From: Gammaproteobacteria bacterium
Lineage (GTDB): Bacteria > Pseudomonadota > Gammaproteobacteria > UWMA-0217
Direction: 5' to 3'
Length of the DNA stretch: 57,357 bases
Assembly: GCA_027081275.1 (NCBI GenBank)
Contig: JALWKV010000068.1
Location: 1 to 57,357 of the forward strand
Below, piece after piece: positions 43,480 to 54,030 of this stretch (positions are counted from its first letter, which is position 1; every line of letters begins with the position of its first letter). A model generated the notes under the pieces. That model ran no database searches. It saw only the letters and a program-made list of their open reading frames with translations, and was not told the origin of the DNA. The position numbers and the translations under genes were made by a program.

Positions 43480-44053
43480 ACGGCACTGGCCCGCCCGCGG
43501 GGAGCCGGGGCAGGTCAGGATCATTGCCGGGCAGTGGCGCGGCCGCAAGCTCGCCTTCATCGGCGCCGAGGGTCTGCGGCCCACCGGCGACCGCATGCGC
43601 GAGACGCTGTTCAACTGGCTGCAGCCGATGATCGAGGGCAGCCGCTGTCTCGACCTCTTTGCCGGCAGCGGCGCACTGGGTTTCGAGGCCGCCTCGCGCG
43701 GCGCCGCCGATGTCATGCTGGTCGAATACAACCCGGCCACGGCGGCGCAGCTCGCGGCCGAGGCCGAGCGGTTCGGGGCCGACAACATCCGCGTCGAGCA
43801 GGGTTCGGCGTTGCAGTATCTGCAGACGCTGGACGAGCCGGTGGACGTGATGTTTCTCGATCCGCCCTTCCACAGCGAGCTGCTCCAGCTCAGCCTCGAC
43901 CTGATCGAATCCCGGATGCTGACGCCCGCTGGCAGGATCTATCTGGAATATCCGCTGCGTCGCCCGCCGACGCTGCCGGAGGACATGGTCCTGCTGCGGG
44001 AAAAGAAGGCCGGCGACGTCGGATTTGGCCTCATCGGCATCGATGGGGCATGA
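43460..44053 (+). CDS. rsmD: 16S rRNA (guanine966-N2)-methyltransferase
   Basis: 197-residue SAM-dependent rRNA methyltransferase. Seen: RIIAGQWRGRKL (family N-terminus), RPTGDRMRETLFNWL, SAM motif LDLFAGSGALGFEAASRGA and catalytic motif IV FLDPPFH. The GTG start at 43460 lies inside the preceding gene; a later start is possible because the conserved part begins at about residue 19. Its position before coaD is conserved. Confidence 0.95.
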   Translation: MAARKSRRHWPARGEPGQVRIIAGQWRGRKLAFIGAEGLRPTGDRMRETLFNWLQPMIEGSRCLDLFAGSGALGFEAASRGAADVMLVEYNPATAAQLAAEAERFGADNIRVEQGSALQYLQTLDEPVDVMFLDPPFHSELLQLSLDLIESRMLTPAGRIYLEYPLRRPPTLPEDMVLLREKKAGDVGFGLIGIDGA

Positions 44054-44584
<531 letters not shown>

Positions 44585-44711
44585 ACAGTGCAGGCGCGTT
44601 GGAACATGATCAGAAGAAGCTCCGCGCCGGTCGTGCCGACCATTTTGAGATCTGTCATTCACCCCAGGGCCGGAACGGTAGTACCGTTGGGCGCAAACCG
44701 AGGAGAGTTAA

Positions 44712-44966
<255 letters not shown>

Positions 44967-44970
44967 CGGC

Positions 44971-46686
44971 GTGCGTGCAGGTTGCATCGAATTGCTGAAA
45001 AGGCTCCTGATCGGAGCCTTTTTTATTTCTCTTGGCGGTGGCGCGGTCGCAGAGCAGCCCCGGATTCAGCCCGCCATCGCCAGCGCGCATCCGCTGGCGA
45101 CCGAAGCGGGCATGGAGATTCTGCACCGTGGTGGCAACGCCTTCGACGCGGCGGTTGCCGTCAGCGCCGCGCTGGCCGTGGTCGAGCCCTACTTCTCCGG
45201 TCTCGGCGGCGGTGGATTCTGGCTGCTGCACCGGGCCAGCGATGGCCATGAGGTGATGATCGACGGCCGCGAAAAGGCGCCGCTGGCCGCCACGCGCGAC
45301 ATGTATCTCGACGAGGATGGTGAAGTCGTGGCCGGCAAGTCGATCGACGGCCCGCTCGGGGCCGGCATTCCGGGCGAGCCGGCCGCGCTGGCGCATATTT
45401 CGGCGCGCTACGGCCGGCTGCCGCTGAAGGAAGTGCTGGCGCCGGCGATCCGCCTCGCCGAGCAGGGATTTCCCGCCGACGAGGTCTACCTGAAAATGCT
45501 CGGGTTCCGTCGCGAGGCGGTCGAGGCATCGCCCGCGGCCGCGGCGGTGTTCCTGCCCGGCGGCGAGCTGCCGCAGCAGGGCGAGCCGATCGTGCAGCGG
45601 GATCTGGCAAAGACGCTGCGCGCGCTGGCCGAAAAGGGCAGGGAAGGCTTCTACGATGGCGATGTCGCCGCCAGGCTGATCGCCGCCGTGCGCAAGGCCG
45701 GTGGCATCTGGCAGCGACGGGATCTGGCCGAATATGCGGTAGTCGAGCGTGAGCCGGTGCGGGGCAGCTACCGGGGCATGCGCATCACGACCGCCGCCCT
45801 GCCGTCCTCCGGCGGCATCGTGCTGTTGGAGATACTCAACCAGCTCGAAGGCCATGACCTCGGCGCGATGGATGCCGCCGGGCAGATGCACCATATCGTC
45901 GAGGCGATGCGCCGGGCCTATCGCGATCGCGCCGAATATCTCGGCGACAGCGATTTCGTCGAGGTGCCGCAGAAATTGCTGACCGACAAGCGCTACGCCG
46001 CCGGCCTGCGGCAGTCGATCCGTCCCGACAGGGCCACGCCCAGCGACATGCTCGCGCCGACGGTGCGGGAGTCCGGCGGTGGATATCACACCACCCACTT
46101 CTCGATCGTCGACGGCGAGGGCAACCGCGTTGCCGCGACGCTGTCGATCAACTACCCGTTCGGCTCCGGTTTCGTCGCCGCCGGCACCGGCGTTCTGCTC
46201 AACGACGAGATGGACGATTTCGCCGCCCGTCCCGGCACGCCGAATGTCTACGGGCTGGTCGGCGCCAGCGCCAACGCCATCGAGCCGGGCAAGCGCATGC
46301 TGTCGTCGATGACGCCGACGTTTCTCGAATCGGGCCGGCGCGTGGCCATCGTCGGCACGCCGGGCGGCAGCAGGATCATCACGATGGTGGCGCTGGCGGC
46401 GCTGGCTTTCCGCGAAGGCGCCAGCGCGCAAGAGATGGTGGCGATGCCGCGATTTCACCATCAGTATCTGCCGGACGTGATTCAGCTGGAAAAAAACGCC
46501 GCCGACGAAGCCGTGCTCGAGCGCCTGCGAAAAATGGGGCATGCATTCCGCGAGATCGAGGATGGTTACGGCAACATGCAGGTCGTCATCGTCGATCGAC
46601 GCGGGCAGGAAACCGAAGCGGCCAGCGACCCGCGCGGCATCGGCCGGGCCATGGTCGGGGATGTGCTGCCCGAACTGTTACAGTAG
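44971..46686 (+). CDS. ggt: Gamma-glutamyltransferase
   Basis: 571-residue periplasmic enzyme that hydrolyses or transfers the gamma-glutamyl group of glutathione and self-cleaves into two chains. Catalytic threonine is in GGYHTTHFSIVDGEGN (about residues 370-385); the oxyanion GSRIITMV and GGGGFWLLH segments are present. Signal peptide: ELLKRLLIGAFFISLGGGAVA. The GTG at 44971 or the TTG at 44992 are the possible starts; in both cases the signal peptide is encoded by the hairpin of the preceding gene's intrinsic terminator (44998-45024). It follows the ferredoxin stop by 4 bases. Confidence 0.92.
   Translation: MRAGCIELLKRLLIGAFFISLGGGAVAEQPRIQPAIASAHPLATEAGMEILHRGGNAFDAAVAVSAALAVVEPYFSGLGGGGFWLLHRASDGHEVMIDGREKAPLAATRDMYLDEDGEVVAGKSIDGPLGAGIPGEPAALAHISARYGRLPLKEVLAPAIRLAEQGFPADEVYLKMLGFRREAVEASPAAAAVFLPGGELPQQGEPIVQRDLAKTLRALAEKGREGFYDGDVAARLIAAVRKAGGIWQRRDLAEYAVVEREPVRGSYRGMRITTAALPSSGGIVLLEILNQLEGHDLGAMDAAGQMHHIVEAMRRAYRDRAEYLGDSDFVEVPQKLLTDKRYAAGLRQSIRPDRATPSDMLAPTVRESGGGYHTTHFSIVDGEGNRVAATLSINYPFGSGFVAAGTGVLLNDEMDDFAARPGTPNVYGLVGASANAIEPGKRMLSSMTPTFLESGRRVAIVGTPGGSRIITMVALAALAFREGASAQEMVAMPRFHHQYLPDVIQLEKNAADEAVLERLRKMGHAFREIEDGYGNMQVVIVDRRGQETEAASDPRGIGRAMVGDVLPELLQ
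44998..45024 (+). terminator. Intrinsic terminator of the ferredoxin gene, inside ggt
   Basis: AAGGCTCC-tgatc-GGAGCCTT followed by T4 more, preceded by A-rich sequence: a standard intrinsic terminator. It lies within codons of the ggt signal peptide (K-R-L-L-I-G-A-F-F), so a transcript must read through it to give ggt mRNA. Confidence 0.85.
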
Positions 46687-46780
46687 GTAAACTGGCGGAC
46701 GGGTAACTCGTTGATCGTGTTAGCATGATTTCGTCCGGCAGGGATTGCTGCCACCACTCAAGCATGAAGAGGTTGATGAA

Positions 46781-47182
46781 ATGCGATTCAAGGTTGTACT
46801 GAGTTCCCTGGCCGTTGCGGTCGCGCTGGCGGTTGGCGGATCGGCGCAGGCGGCGTCTGCCTGCAAGGGGTTGAGCAAGAGCCAATGTGGTGCGGGATGC
46901 ACCTGGATCGACGGTTACAAGACCAAGACCGGCAGCAAGGTCAGCGGTTATTGTCGCGCCAAGCCCGGCAAGGCGACCGGCGCCGCCAAGCAGAAGGCCA
47001 CCAAGGCCGGTGAAAAGGCGGAGGCGAAGCTGAAGGAGAAAAAGCCCAAGGCGGCGGCCAAGGCCAAGAGCGCCGGCAAGGACAAGGCCGAGAAAATGAA
47101 AAAGAAGGCAAAGGAAAAGGCCAGGACGAAGGTAGACAAGGCCAAGTCCAAGGCGGCGGAAAAACTCAAGAGCGCCAAGTAA
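46781..47182 (+). CDS. Small secreted protein: Cys-containing module plus Lys/Ala-rich tail
   Basis: 133 residues. Signal peptide ends AQA; then a compact module with four cysteines (C28, C36, C40 and C58: CKGLSKSQCGAGC...GYC), followed by about 70 residues almost wholly Lys, Ala and Glu (KAEAKLKEKKPKAAAKAKSA...), like a histone H1 or TolA-type helical tail. I do not recognise a named family. AGAGG stands 9 bases before the chosen ATG; the ATG at 46764 or earlier in-frame starts would put residues before the signal peptide. The basic tail could bind nucleic acid, polyanions or the cell envelope. Confidence 0.7.
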   Translation: MRFKVVLSSLAVAVALAVGGSAQAASACKGLSKSQCGAGCTWIDGYKTKTGSKVSGYCRAKPGKATGAAKQKATKAGEKAEAKLKEKKPKAAAKAKSAGKDKAEKMKKKAKEKARTKVDKAKSKAAEKLKSAK

Positions 47183-47208
47183 GCCGGCTTGCGCGAGATG
47201 AAGCGATA

Positions 47209-47380
47209 GTAACTGCCCAGATTGCCCCTGAAGTCCGACAGTTCAAGGCAGAATCGTACCGCCATCCATGGCTCCTTGCGAAATACAACCCTTCCATGGG
47301 CATCAATGTGAGTTTACAAATGTAAATGCCCATTTTCGAACGGAGAAATGGCGGATTTCAGGGGTGAGCTTCCAAGTAAC
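47209..47380. mobile_element. MITE-like repeat A, copy 2
   Basis: 172 bp, inverted relative to 4128-4297. Ends: GTAACTGCCCAGATTGCCCC and TGGCGGATTTCAGGGGTGAG...AAGTAAC. Shared interior: TCCATGG...ATGTGAGTTTACAAATGTAAAT. It is directly followed by composite repeat E. Confidence 0.8.
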
Positions 47381-47395
47381 TTATGCCTTGACTAC

Positions 47396-47750
47396 GTGAC
47401 AGGGCGCGCTGCCGGCTCCAACGCCGAGGTACTCATCCCTCCAAACCTCCCTTCGCCAAGGGAGGCTTTCTTCCCCCTTTTCCAGAGGGTGTCGCAAAAG
47501 TCCATCCAGGACTTTGCGACAGACGAAAAGGAAAAAGTGCGATTTTTCCTTTTCTCGCAGAAACAACGACTTATCGTCGTTGTTTCTGGCAGCACATCCT
47601 TGCGCTGTGCGAGGTTGTCGCAAAGCTAGCGCTTTTGCGACAACCTCTTCCAAAGGGGGACCGAGGGAGATTCAACAACGGTGCTTCGTGGTGACGCCGT
47701 TACTCTCAGGTAGGGGCGCGCGGCAGCGGTCTGGGGCGCTGAGTAGTTAC
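47396..47750. mobile_element. Composite repeat E with hairpin core C (copy 2)
   Basis: Arms 47396-47441 (GTGACAGGGCGCGCTGCCGG...CATCCCT) and 47671-47750 (TTCAACAACGGTGCTTCGTGG...GAGTAGTTAC) match in inverted order the arms at 32095-32396. The core here is hairpin array C, copy 2. Its right terminus TGAGTAGTTAC is close to the TGAGCAGTTAC terminus of repeat A. Confidence 0.7.
47473..47659. repeat. Five-hairpin structured repeat C, copy 2
   Basis: Outer arms CCCCCTTTTCCAGAGG / CCTCTTCCAAAGGGGG. In order: GTCGCAAAAGTCC-atcc-aGGACTTTGCGAC, GGAAAAAGTGCGATTTTTCC, AGAAACAACGAC-ttat-GTCGTTGTTTCT, GCACA...TGTGC and TTGTCGCAAAGC-ta-GCGCTTTTGCGACAA. Copy 1 has different outer arms yet keeps their pairing. 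Confidence 0.78.
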
Positions 47751-47777
47751 GTTGTGGATTCAGATCCTTCTGTACCG

Positions 47778-47932
47778 CGGGCGTCTTGCGCGCCCGCTGT
47801 CGGTCTGTAACGAGTCGTTACTCCTTTTGCCTAATTCCTCTTTAAGTGTTGCAGATATTCCCGCAGGCCGAGGCGGTGCGTTAAGCGCACCTACATCCGG
47901 TCCAAAGGTGTAGGGCGCAATTTATGCGCTAC
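47778..47932. repeat. Three short palindromes downstream of mutM
   Basis: GCGGGCG-tcttgcg-CGCCCGC (47778-47798), GGTGCG-ttaag-CGCACC (47875-47891) and GTAGGGCGCA...TGCGCTAC (47909-47932). They lie past the mutM stop codon and could end or stabilise its message. Otherwise 47751-47985 shows nothing identifiable. Confidence 0.5.
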
Positions 47933-47985
47933 CAGGAACGCGGCCACTCTTGCAACTATTGATCCGTTTCGTCCGACCGGCGTGG

Positions 47986-48801
47986 CTATCTCTGACAGCG
48001 GCTGCAATAGAAAGTCGAGCGTTGCCCGATGACGATTTCCCTGATGGGATTGCCACAAGAATGGCAGGGTTCTCCCGTTTTTCCATAGACATGCAGTTTC
48101 AGGCTGAAGTAGCCGGGTTCGCCATCGGCGTGAACGAAGTCGCGTAGCGTTGTCCCGCCCTGTTCGATGGCGCTGGCGAGCACCGAGCGGATGCTGTCGA
48201 CGAGTCTTTCGAGCCGCGCTCTCGAAATGCGACTGGCGGCCCGTTTGGGATGAATGCCGGCCAGAAAAAGCGCCTCGCTGGCGTAGATGTTGCCGACACC
48301 GACCACCACCTTGCCATTCATGATGTGCTGCTTGATCGTCGTCTTGCGACCGCGACAGCGCTGGTAGAGGTAGTCGGCGTCGAAGTCGTCGCCGAGGGGT
48401 TCCGGCCCCAGTTCGGCCAGCAGTGGGTGATCGACGATATCGCCCTCGTGCCACAGCACGGCGCCGAAGCGGCGCGGATCGTGCAGCCGCAATTCCATGC
48501 CGGAAGCGAGTCGCAGAATGAAATGGTCGTGCTTTTTCAGCGGCGTCTCGGCGTCGGTCAGACGCAGGCTGCCGGACATGCCGAGATGCATTATCAGCGT
48601 GCCGGCTCCGGTATGGAGCAGCAGGTATTTGGCGCGGCGCTCCACCGCCGTGAAGTCGAGCCCCCGCAGACGCCGGGGCAGCGAGGGCGGCACCGGCCAG
48701 CGCAGCCGCGGGTTGCGGACGATGACCTCGTCGACGCGCTGGCCGATCAGATGCGGCGCGATGCCGCGGCGGGTGGTTTCGACTTCAGGCAGTTCGGGCA
48801 T
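47986..48801 (-). CDS. mutM: Formamidopyrimidine-DNA glycosylase
   Basis: 271-residue bifunctional glycosylase/AP lyase removing 8-oxoguanine. Catalytic N-terminal proline and Glu in (M)[12 protein letters not shown], the Lys near residue 57 (RRAKYLLLH), the helix-two-turn-helix [13 protein letters not shown] and the C-terminal zinc finger [25 protein letters not shown] are all intact. Its start overlaps the end of the permease gene by 17 bases, so it is probably co-transcribed with the ABC transporter. Confidence 0.97.
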   Translation of the reverse strand: MPELPEVETTRRGIAPHLIGQRVDEVIVRNPRLRWPVPPSLPRRLRGLDFTAVERRAKYLLLHTGAGTLIMHLGMSGSLRLTDAETPLKKHDHFILRLASGMELRLHDPRRFGAVLWHEGDIVDHPLLAELGPEPLGDDFDADYLYQRCRGRKTTIKQHIMNGKVVVGVGNIYASEALFLAGIHPKRAASRISRARLERLVDSIRSVLASAIEQGGTTLRDFVHADGEPGYFSLKLHVYGKTGEPCHSCGNPIREIVIGQRSTFYCSRCQR

Positions 48802-50876
48802 GGGAGCGTCTCGTTCCGCGCCAGCGCCACAGGGCGATGCCGAGGAATATCAGTGGCAACCCCAGCAGCAGCGCGGCGGCGATCGGCAGCAGCAGGCGCT
48901 CGTCGATATTGGCTTCGATCGGCGGCGCTTTGGCGTCGGAGCTCGCATCCGCCCCTGTCGTCAGCCAGTCGAACAGCCCGAGCGCAAAGGCGGCGTTGTC
49001 GACCAGGCCGATATATTCGTTGTCGAGAAAATCGCTGTCGCCGATCGCCACCGCCCGCTGCGGCTGGCCGCGATGCGTTCTCTGGGCAATGATGCCGAGC
49101 GCCAGCGGGCCGGGGCGTTCGTCGCCGCCGGCGTCGAAGCGGACATGGCCCCGCAGGTCGCCGGTTTCGTTCCAGCTGTCGACGTTGGAACGCAGCAGGG
49201 GCAGATGGTTCCAGCCCGAGTCGTCACTGCTCGTCAGCGCCGATGCGAGCGGCAGCAGCAGGCGCGTGCCGTTGCCGACGGCAAAGGGCGTGGCGGCGAA
49301 ATCGGTGACCGGAATGACGGCCGGATGGCGTATCGCCAGCAGCTTGCGCAGCCGATCGTTGGCGTCGATGACGATGCCGGGCAGCGCCGTGACGCCGACA
49401 TCCGCGAGCAGCCGGTCGATGCCCTCGGCGGCGTCGGGATCGCGCAGCAGCAGCAGGTTGCCGCCCCTGGCGACGAACGAGGCGATGGCGGTCAGTTCGC
49501 CCTCCAGCATTTCCTCCGTCGGTCCCGCGAGCACCAGCAGCGTCGCGTTGTCGGGAATCGCCGGCAGCTTCAGCAGATTGATGGCCTGGGTGTGGAGGCC
49601 GCGCTCCCGCAGCAGCCGGTCCAGCGTCGAGTAGCCGCCGTTGGCGCGGTCGTAGAGCGATTTTTCGCCGTGACCCTCGAGAAAGACGATCCACTGCTCG
49701 CGCCCCTCGATCAGCCGTTGCAGCGCGCGCAGCAGCGTGGCCTCGCCCAGCGTCGTCAGCGTCTCCTCCTTCTGGCCGTAGCGCAGCAGCAGACGACCCT
49801 GCTGGTTGAGCCGCCCGGCCGATGTGACCGCGTTCTCTTCCGGCGTCGCGAAATGGAGCGAAATCCGCGCCGAGGCATCGAGCCACGGCGCCAGCGCCTG
49901 TTCGATTTTTCGTCGCAGCGGCGGCGAGTCGGCGACGATGGCGTGGACTTCTAGCGGCTGCGTCATCTTTTCCACCAGCCTGGCCGCCGCCGGCGAGAGG
50001 CTGTTGATCCGCGCCTGCGACAGATCGGCGCTGATGTCGAAGCGCTGGGCCGCGATGCCGGCGAGCAGGAATGCCGCCATACCGAGCAGGGTGACGGTGG
50101 CTGCGGCGATGCGTCGCCTCCTCGCGCCGATGCCGGCATACTCCGCGCCGATGCGGCGGATCGCCAGCCAGAGGAAAATCGCGGCCAGCAGCAGAAACCA
50201 GAGCAGGTGGGCGCTGCTGAACCGCGCCTCGACAAAGGGGAGGAAATGGCTGAACGGCGACAGCCAGTAGAGCCCCGGCGCGAGCACGCCAGGCATGGTG
50301 CTGGTGACGTGAAACAGCATCAGCAGCAGGAGAAGGCCGTAGTGCAGCAGCGCCGCGTTGACCGGCTCGTCGACCACGGCGGAAAAGAAGATGCCCGCGG
50401 CGGTCGAGGCGGTGACGAGCAGGGCGATGCCGAGCATGGCGCTGAACCACTGTCCCGCGTCCAGCGTGCCGAACAGCGCCAGCGTCAGCGGGATCAGCGC
50501 CGTTACCAGCAGCGGCCCGCCCAGCGTCAGCAGCGCGCCGAGCAGCTTGCCGAGGACGATCTGCGTCGGCGTCAGTCCCGCGCCGCGCAGCAGCGGCCAG
50601 GTGCGGTCGCGCCGTTCGCCGGCAATGGCGCGCATCGTCAGCAGGGGCGTCAGCAGCATCAGCACGATGCCGGCCTGCGCCATCCACGGCTGCATGATGG
50701 CGCGACTCATCAACAGCCGCGCCGCGCCGGCCAGGTTGGCGGCGCGCACCGCCTCGAAGCCTTCGACGAAGCGCAGAAAAAGGAAGGCGAGGACGAAGGT
50801 CAGCCCGGCCAGCAGCAGCCAGTATGAGGGGCGCCGCAGCCAGCGCAGCAGCTCGAAGCGGGCGATCGTCAGCAGC

Positions 50877-50884
<8 letters not shown>
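48785..50884 (-). CDS. Fused ABC-2 permease and GldG-like periplasmic domain protein
   Basis: About 699 residues. The N-terminal 260 residues form a six-helix ABC-2 permease ([35 protein letters not shown]), like GldF. Another helix then leads into a GldG-like part ([52 protein letters not shown]) with a last membrane helix near the C-terminus. Such GldF-GldG systems (gliding or cell-surface ABC exporters; related to intraflagellar IFT52-like domain) are normally two proteins. GGAGG before the ATG at 50884 supports that start over 50896. The stop codon of the ATPase gene overlaps it. Confidence 0.82.
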
Positions 50885-51596
<712 letters not shown>

Positions 51597-51754
51597 GGGG
51601 CATAGTTTACCGGAGTCGCCAAGTGACCGTCCGTCGCCGTTTTTCGACCGCTGCGCCGCCACGAAACGGTTTTTCCGTGAAGGGGTTAACAGCCGCGCGT
51701 GGTGCGGCGGTCTTATCGTGGCCGCATCCGAGAACAACAACAAGAGGAGGTGGG

Positions 51755-51940
51755 ATGGAGAAGATGGCGACGCACGAAGGCTTGTTGCTGGCGATGGGCG
51801 CGATGCTGCTGCTGTTGGCTCTGATGGCGATCGTGGGTGGGCTGAAGCGGTTCGGCTGCGTCGATGCGCAAGCCTGCCCGCCGCTGGGCGGTCTGGTGCT
51901 GGCCGGCCTGCTGCTGGTCGGGTTGCGCCTTGTGGTGTGA
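51755..51940 (+). CDS. Small two-helix membrane protein of unknown function
   Basis: 61 residues with AAGAGGAGG 4-5 bases before the ATG, the strongest ribosome site in this area. Two hydrophobic helices (GLLLAMGAMLLLLALMAIVGG and GGLVLAGLLLVGLRLVV) flank a short loop RFGCVDAQACPPL carrying two cysteines. No family recognised. It stands alone between the divergent ABC transporter and metY. Confidence 0.6.
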   Translation: MEKMATHEGLLLAMGAMLLLLALMAIVGGLKRFGCVDAQACPPLGGLVLAGLLLVGLRLVV

Positions 51941-51989
51941 GGCAGATCACATGAAGTTGACAGGGTTTCTGTAGCGGCGTAGATAAATC

Positions 51990-52036
51990 GGTTTCCGGTC
52001 GCGCACGGGCGCGGCCCGCCACCAGACGAGGAAACC
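51990..52036 (+). promoter_or_regulatory. Possible Shine-Dalgarno-sequestering hairpin of metY
   Basis: GGTTTCC (51990-51996) is the perfect complement of GGAAACC (52030-52036), which contains part of the metY ribosome site GAGGA (52028-52032). The loop holds another stem GGGC-gcg-GCCC. Formation of the helix would hide the ribosome site. It does not match a riboswitch class that I know. Confidence 0.4.
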
Positions 52037-52040
52037 ACCA

Positions 52041-53315
52041 ATGAAAATAGAAACCATCGCCATCCATGGCGGCTACCAGCCCGATCCCACCACCAAGGCG
52101 GTCGCCGTGCCGATCTACCAGACCACCTCCTACGCTTTCGACAGCACCCAGCACGGCGCCGACCTGTTCGACCTGAAGGTCGAGGGGAATATCTATACCC
52201 GCATCATGAATCCCACCTCCGACGTGCTGGAAAAGCGCGTCGCGGAGATGGAGGGTGGCGTCGGTGGCCTCGCGCTGGCTTCCGGCATGTCGGCCATCAC
52301 CTACGCCGTCTTCACCATCGCCCAGGCGGGCGACAACATCATCGCCACCACCCAGCTCTATGGCGGCACCTACAACCTTTTCGCCCACACGCTGCCGCGC
52401 CTCGGCATCGAGGTGAAATTCGCCGACGCCAAGGATATCGACGGCATGGCGGCGCTGATCGACGATCGCACCCGCGCCGTGTTCTGCGAGTCGATCGGCA
52501 ACCCGGCCGGCAATGTCGTCGATTTCGGCGCCATCGGCGAAATGGCCCACGCCCACGGCATTCCGCTGATCGTCGACAACACTGTGCCGACGCCCTATCT
52601 CTGTCGTCCCTTCGAGCACAACGCTGATATCGTCGTCCATGCGCTGACCAAGTACATGGGCGGCCACGGCACCTCCATCGGCGGCATCATCGTCGATTCG
52701 GGGAAATTTCCCTGGGCCGACCACGCCGACCGCTTTCCGATGCTGAACGAGCCCGATGTCTCCTATCACGGCGTGGTCTACACCGAGGCGCTGGGGCCAG
52801 CGGCCTATATCGGTCGCGCCCGGGTCGTGCCGCTGCGCAACATGGGCGCGGCCATTTCTCCGTTCAACAGCTTTCTGATTCTGCAGGGCATCGAGACCCT
52901 GCCGGTGCGGATGGATCGCCACTGCGAGAACGCGCTTGCCGTGGCCCACTATCTGCGCGATCACGACCGGGTCAGCTGGGTCAACTACGCCGGCCTCGAC
53001 GACCATCCCGACCATGCGCTGGTGGAGAAATACATGGGCGGCAAGGCGGCCTCGATTCTCACCTTCGGCATCAAGGGCGGACGCGAAGCCGGCGCGCGCT
53101 TCATCGACGCGCTTAAGCTGATCGTGCGACTGGTGAACATCGGCGACGCCAAGTCGCTGGCCTGCCATCCGGCTACGACCACCCACCGCCAGCTCAATGA
53201 GGAGGAGCTGAAAAGCGCCGGCGTCAGCGAGGATCTGGTGCGGCTGTCGATCGGCATCGAGAATATCGACGACATTCTCGCCGATATCGAGCAGGCGCTG
53301 GCGGCGGCAGCGTAA
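52041..53315 (+). CDS. metY: O-acetylhomoserine sulfhydrylase (aminocarboxypropyltransferase)
   Basis: 424-residue PLP enzyme of the Cys/Met metabolism family, making homocysteine from O-acetylhomoserine and sulfide. Seen: KAVAVPIYQTTSYAFDS, LASGMSAITYAVFTIAQAGDN, LIVDNTVPTPYLCRPFEHNAD, and the PLP lysine in VVHALTKYMGGHG. The length and the YTRIMNPTSDVLEKR segment distinguish it from cystathionine gamma-synthase. Assimilates sulfide directly, suited to a sulfur-metabolising host. Monocistronic, with a possible structured leader. Confidence 0.95.
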   Translation: MKIETIAIHGGYQPDPTTKAVAVPIYQTTSYAFDSTQHGADLFDLKVEGNIYTRIMNPTSDVLEKRVAEMEGGVGGLALASGMSAITYAVFTIAQAGDNIIATTQLYGGTYNLFAHTLPRLGIEVKFADAKDIDGMAALIDDRTRAVFCESIGNPAGNVVDFGAIGEMAHAHGIPLIVDNTVPTPYLCRPFEHNADIVVHALTKYMGGHGTSIGGIIVDSGKFPWADHADRFPMLNEPDVSYHGVVYTEALGPAAYIGRARVVPLRNMGAAISPFNSFLILQGIETLPVRMDRHCENALAVAHYLRDHDRVSWVNYAGLDDHPDHALVEKYMGGKAASILTFGIKGGREAGARFIDALKLIVRLVNIGDAKSLACHPATTTHRQLNEEELKSAGVSEDLVRLSIGIENIDDILADIEQALAAAA

Positions 53316-53332
53316 CCGCTCGCGGAGTACAG

Positions 53333-53364
53333 AAAAAAGGCCGACCGCTGTCGCGGTCGGCCTT
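53333..53364 (-). terminator. Intrinsic terminator between metY and hsp20
   Basis: GGCCGACCGC-tgtc-GCGGTCGGCC. On the minus strand it is followed by T6 and so ends hsp20; on the plus strand the T-run is short but it may also serve metY, whose stop codon is 24 bases away. Confidence 0.85.
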
Positions 53365-53390
53365 CTGCTCAGGCGTGCTGTCTTTCTGCG

Positions 53391-53897
53391 CTACTCGATA
53401 TCGATCTTTTTCTTTTTCTCCACTTTTTTCTTCGGCAGGCGGATCTCCAACATTCCGTTCTTGAATTTCGCCTTCGCCTTGCTGCTGTCCACTTCGCTCG
53501 GCAGCATCAGCGAACGCGAGAACGACATCTGCCGCACCTCCGACTGATAGTAGTCTCCCTCTTCCTTCTTGTTTTCCTCTTTCATCGTGCCTTTCAGCGT
53601 GATGCTGTTGTCGGTGAGGGAGACGTCGATATTGTCCTTGTCGAAGCCCGGCACCTCGGCGCGCACGACGAGCTTCTTGCCCTTGTCGATCACGTCGACC
53701 TTCGGCGTCGGCGCCTCGGCGGCGAGCTCGGGCCAGTCGCTCTCGAACGGCGCCATCCAGCCGCGCGACATGAACTCCTCGAAGCGCTTCTCGAGTGATT
53801 GCAGTTGCGACTGCATCTGCGTCATCAGGTCGGTGGACTTTTCCGGCGCCGGCTTGTTGGTCTTGGCCTTTTCGATCTGCTTGCCTTTCTTGCTCAT
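53391..53897 (-). CDS. Hsp20/alpha-crystallin family small heat-shock protein
   Basis: 168 residues. An N-terminal Lys-rich stretch and helix, then an alpha-crystallin domain (about 65-155: KLVVRAEVPGFDKDNIDVSLTDNSITLKG, RSLMLPSEVDSSKAKAKFKNGMLEIRLPK) and a Lys tail. A holdase preventing aggregation. No clear sigma-32 promoter was found in the upstream region; an ANR/FNR-type box is present at 53972-53985, about 75 bases before the start codon. Confidence 0.92.
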   Translation of the reverse strand: MSKKGKQIEKAKTNKPAPEKSTDLMTQMQSQLQSLEKRFEEFMSRGWMAPFESDWPELAAEAPTPKVDVIDKGKKLVVRAEVPGFDKDNIDVSLTDNSITLKGTMKEENKKEEGDYYQSEVRQMSFSRSLMLPSEVDSSKAKAKFKNGMLEIRLPKKKVEKKKKIDIE

Positions 53898-53971
53898 TGT
53901 TGCTTCCTCGTCTGAAGGGAAATGTTGGTTGGTGCTATCCCTGTAGGTAGGTCTTGTGGTGGAAAAATCAA

Positions 53972-53985
53972 TTGATAAAGGTCAA
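53972..53985. promoter_or_regulatory. ANR/FNR-type box between hsp20 and the Rof-like gene
   Basis: TTGAT-AAAG-GTCAA. This fits the ANR/DNR consensus TTGAT-N4-RTCAA exactly. It lies about 75 bases before hsp20 (minus strand) and 46 before the Rof-like gene (plus), so either or both could respond to low oxygen. Confidence 0.55.
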
Positions 53986-54030
53986 TGCCTTGCCCGATAC
54001 TGGGAGTTCCATTCCGAGGTGGAGGCGTCA

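Noticed and set aside
51941-52040. SAM or SAH riboswitch before metY
   Set aside because: The conserved cores of the known classes are not visible; only a simple sequestering helix can be supported.
53898-54030. Sigma-32 promoter for hsp20
   Set aside because: No CTTGAA...CCCCAT-like pair with acceptable spacing could be found; the ANR-type box is the only clear motif.
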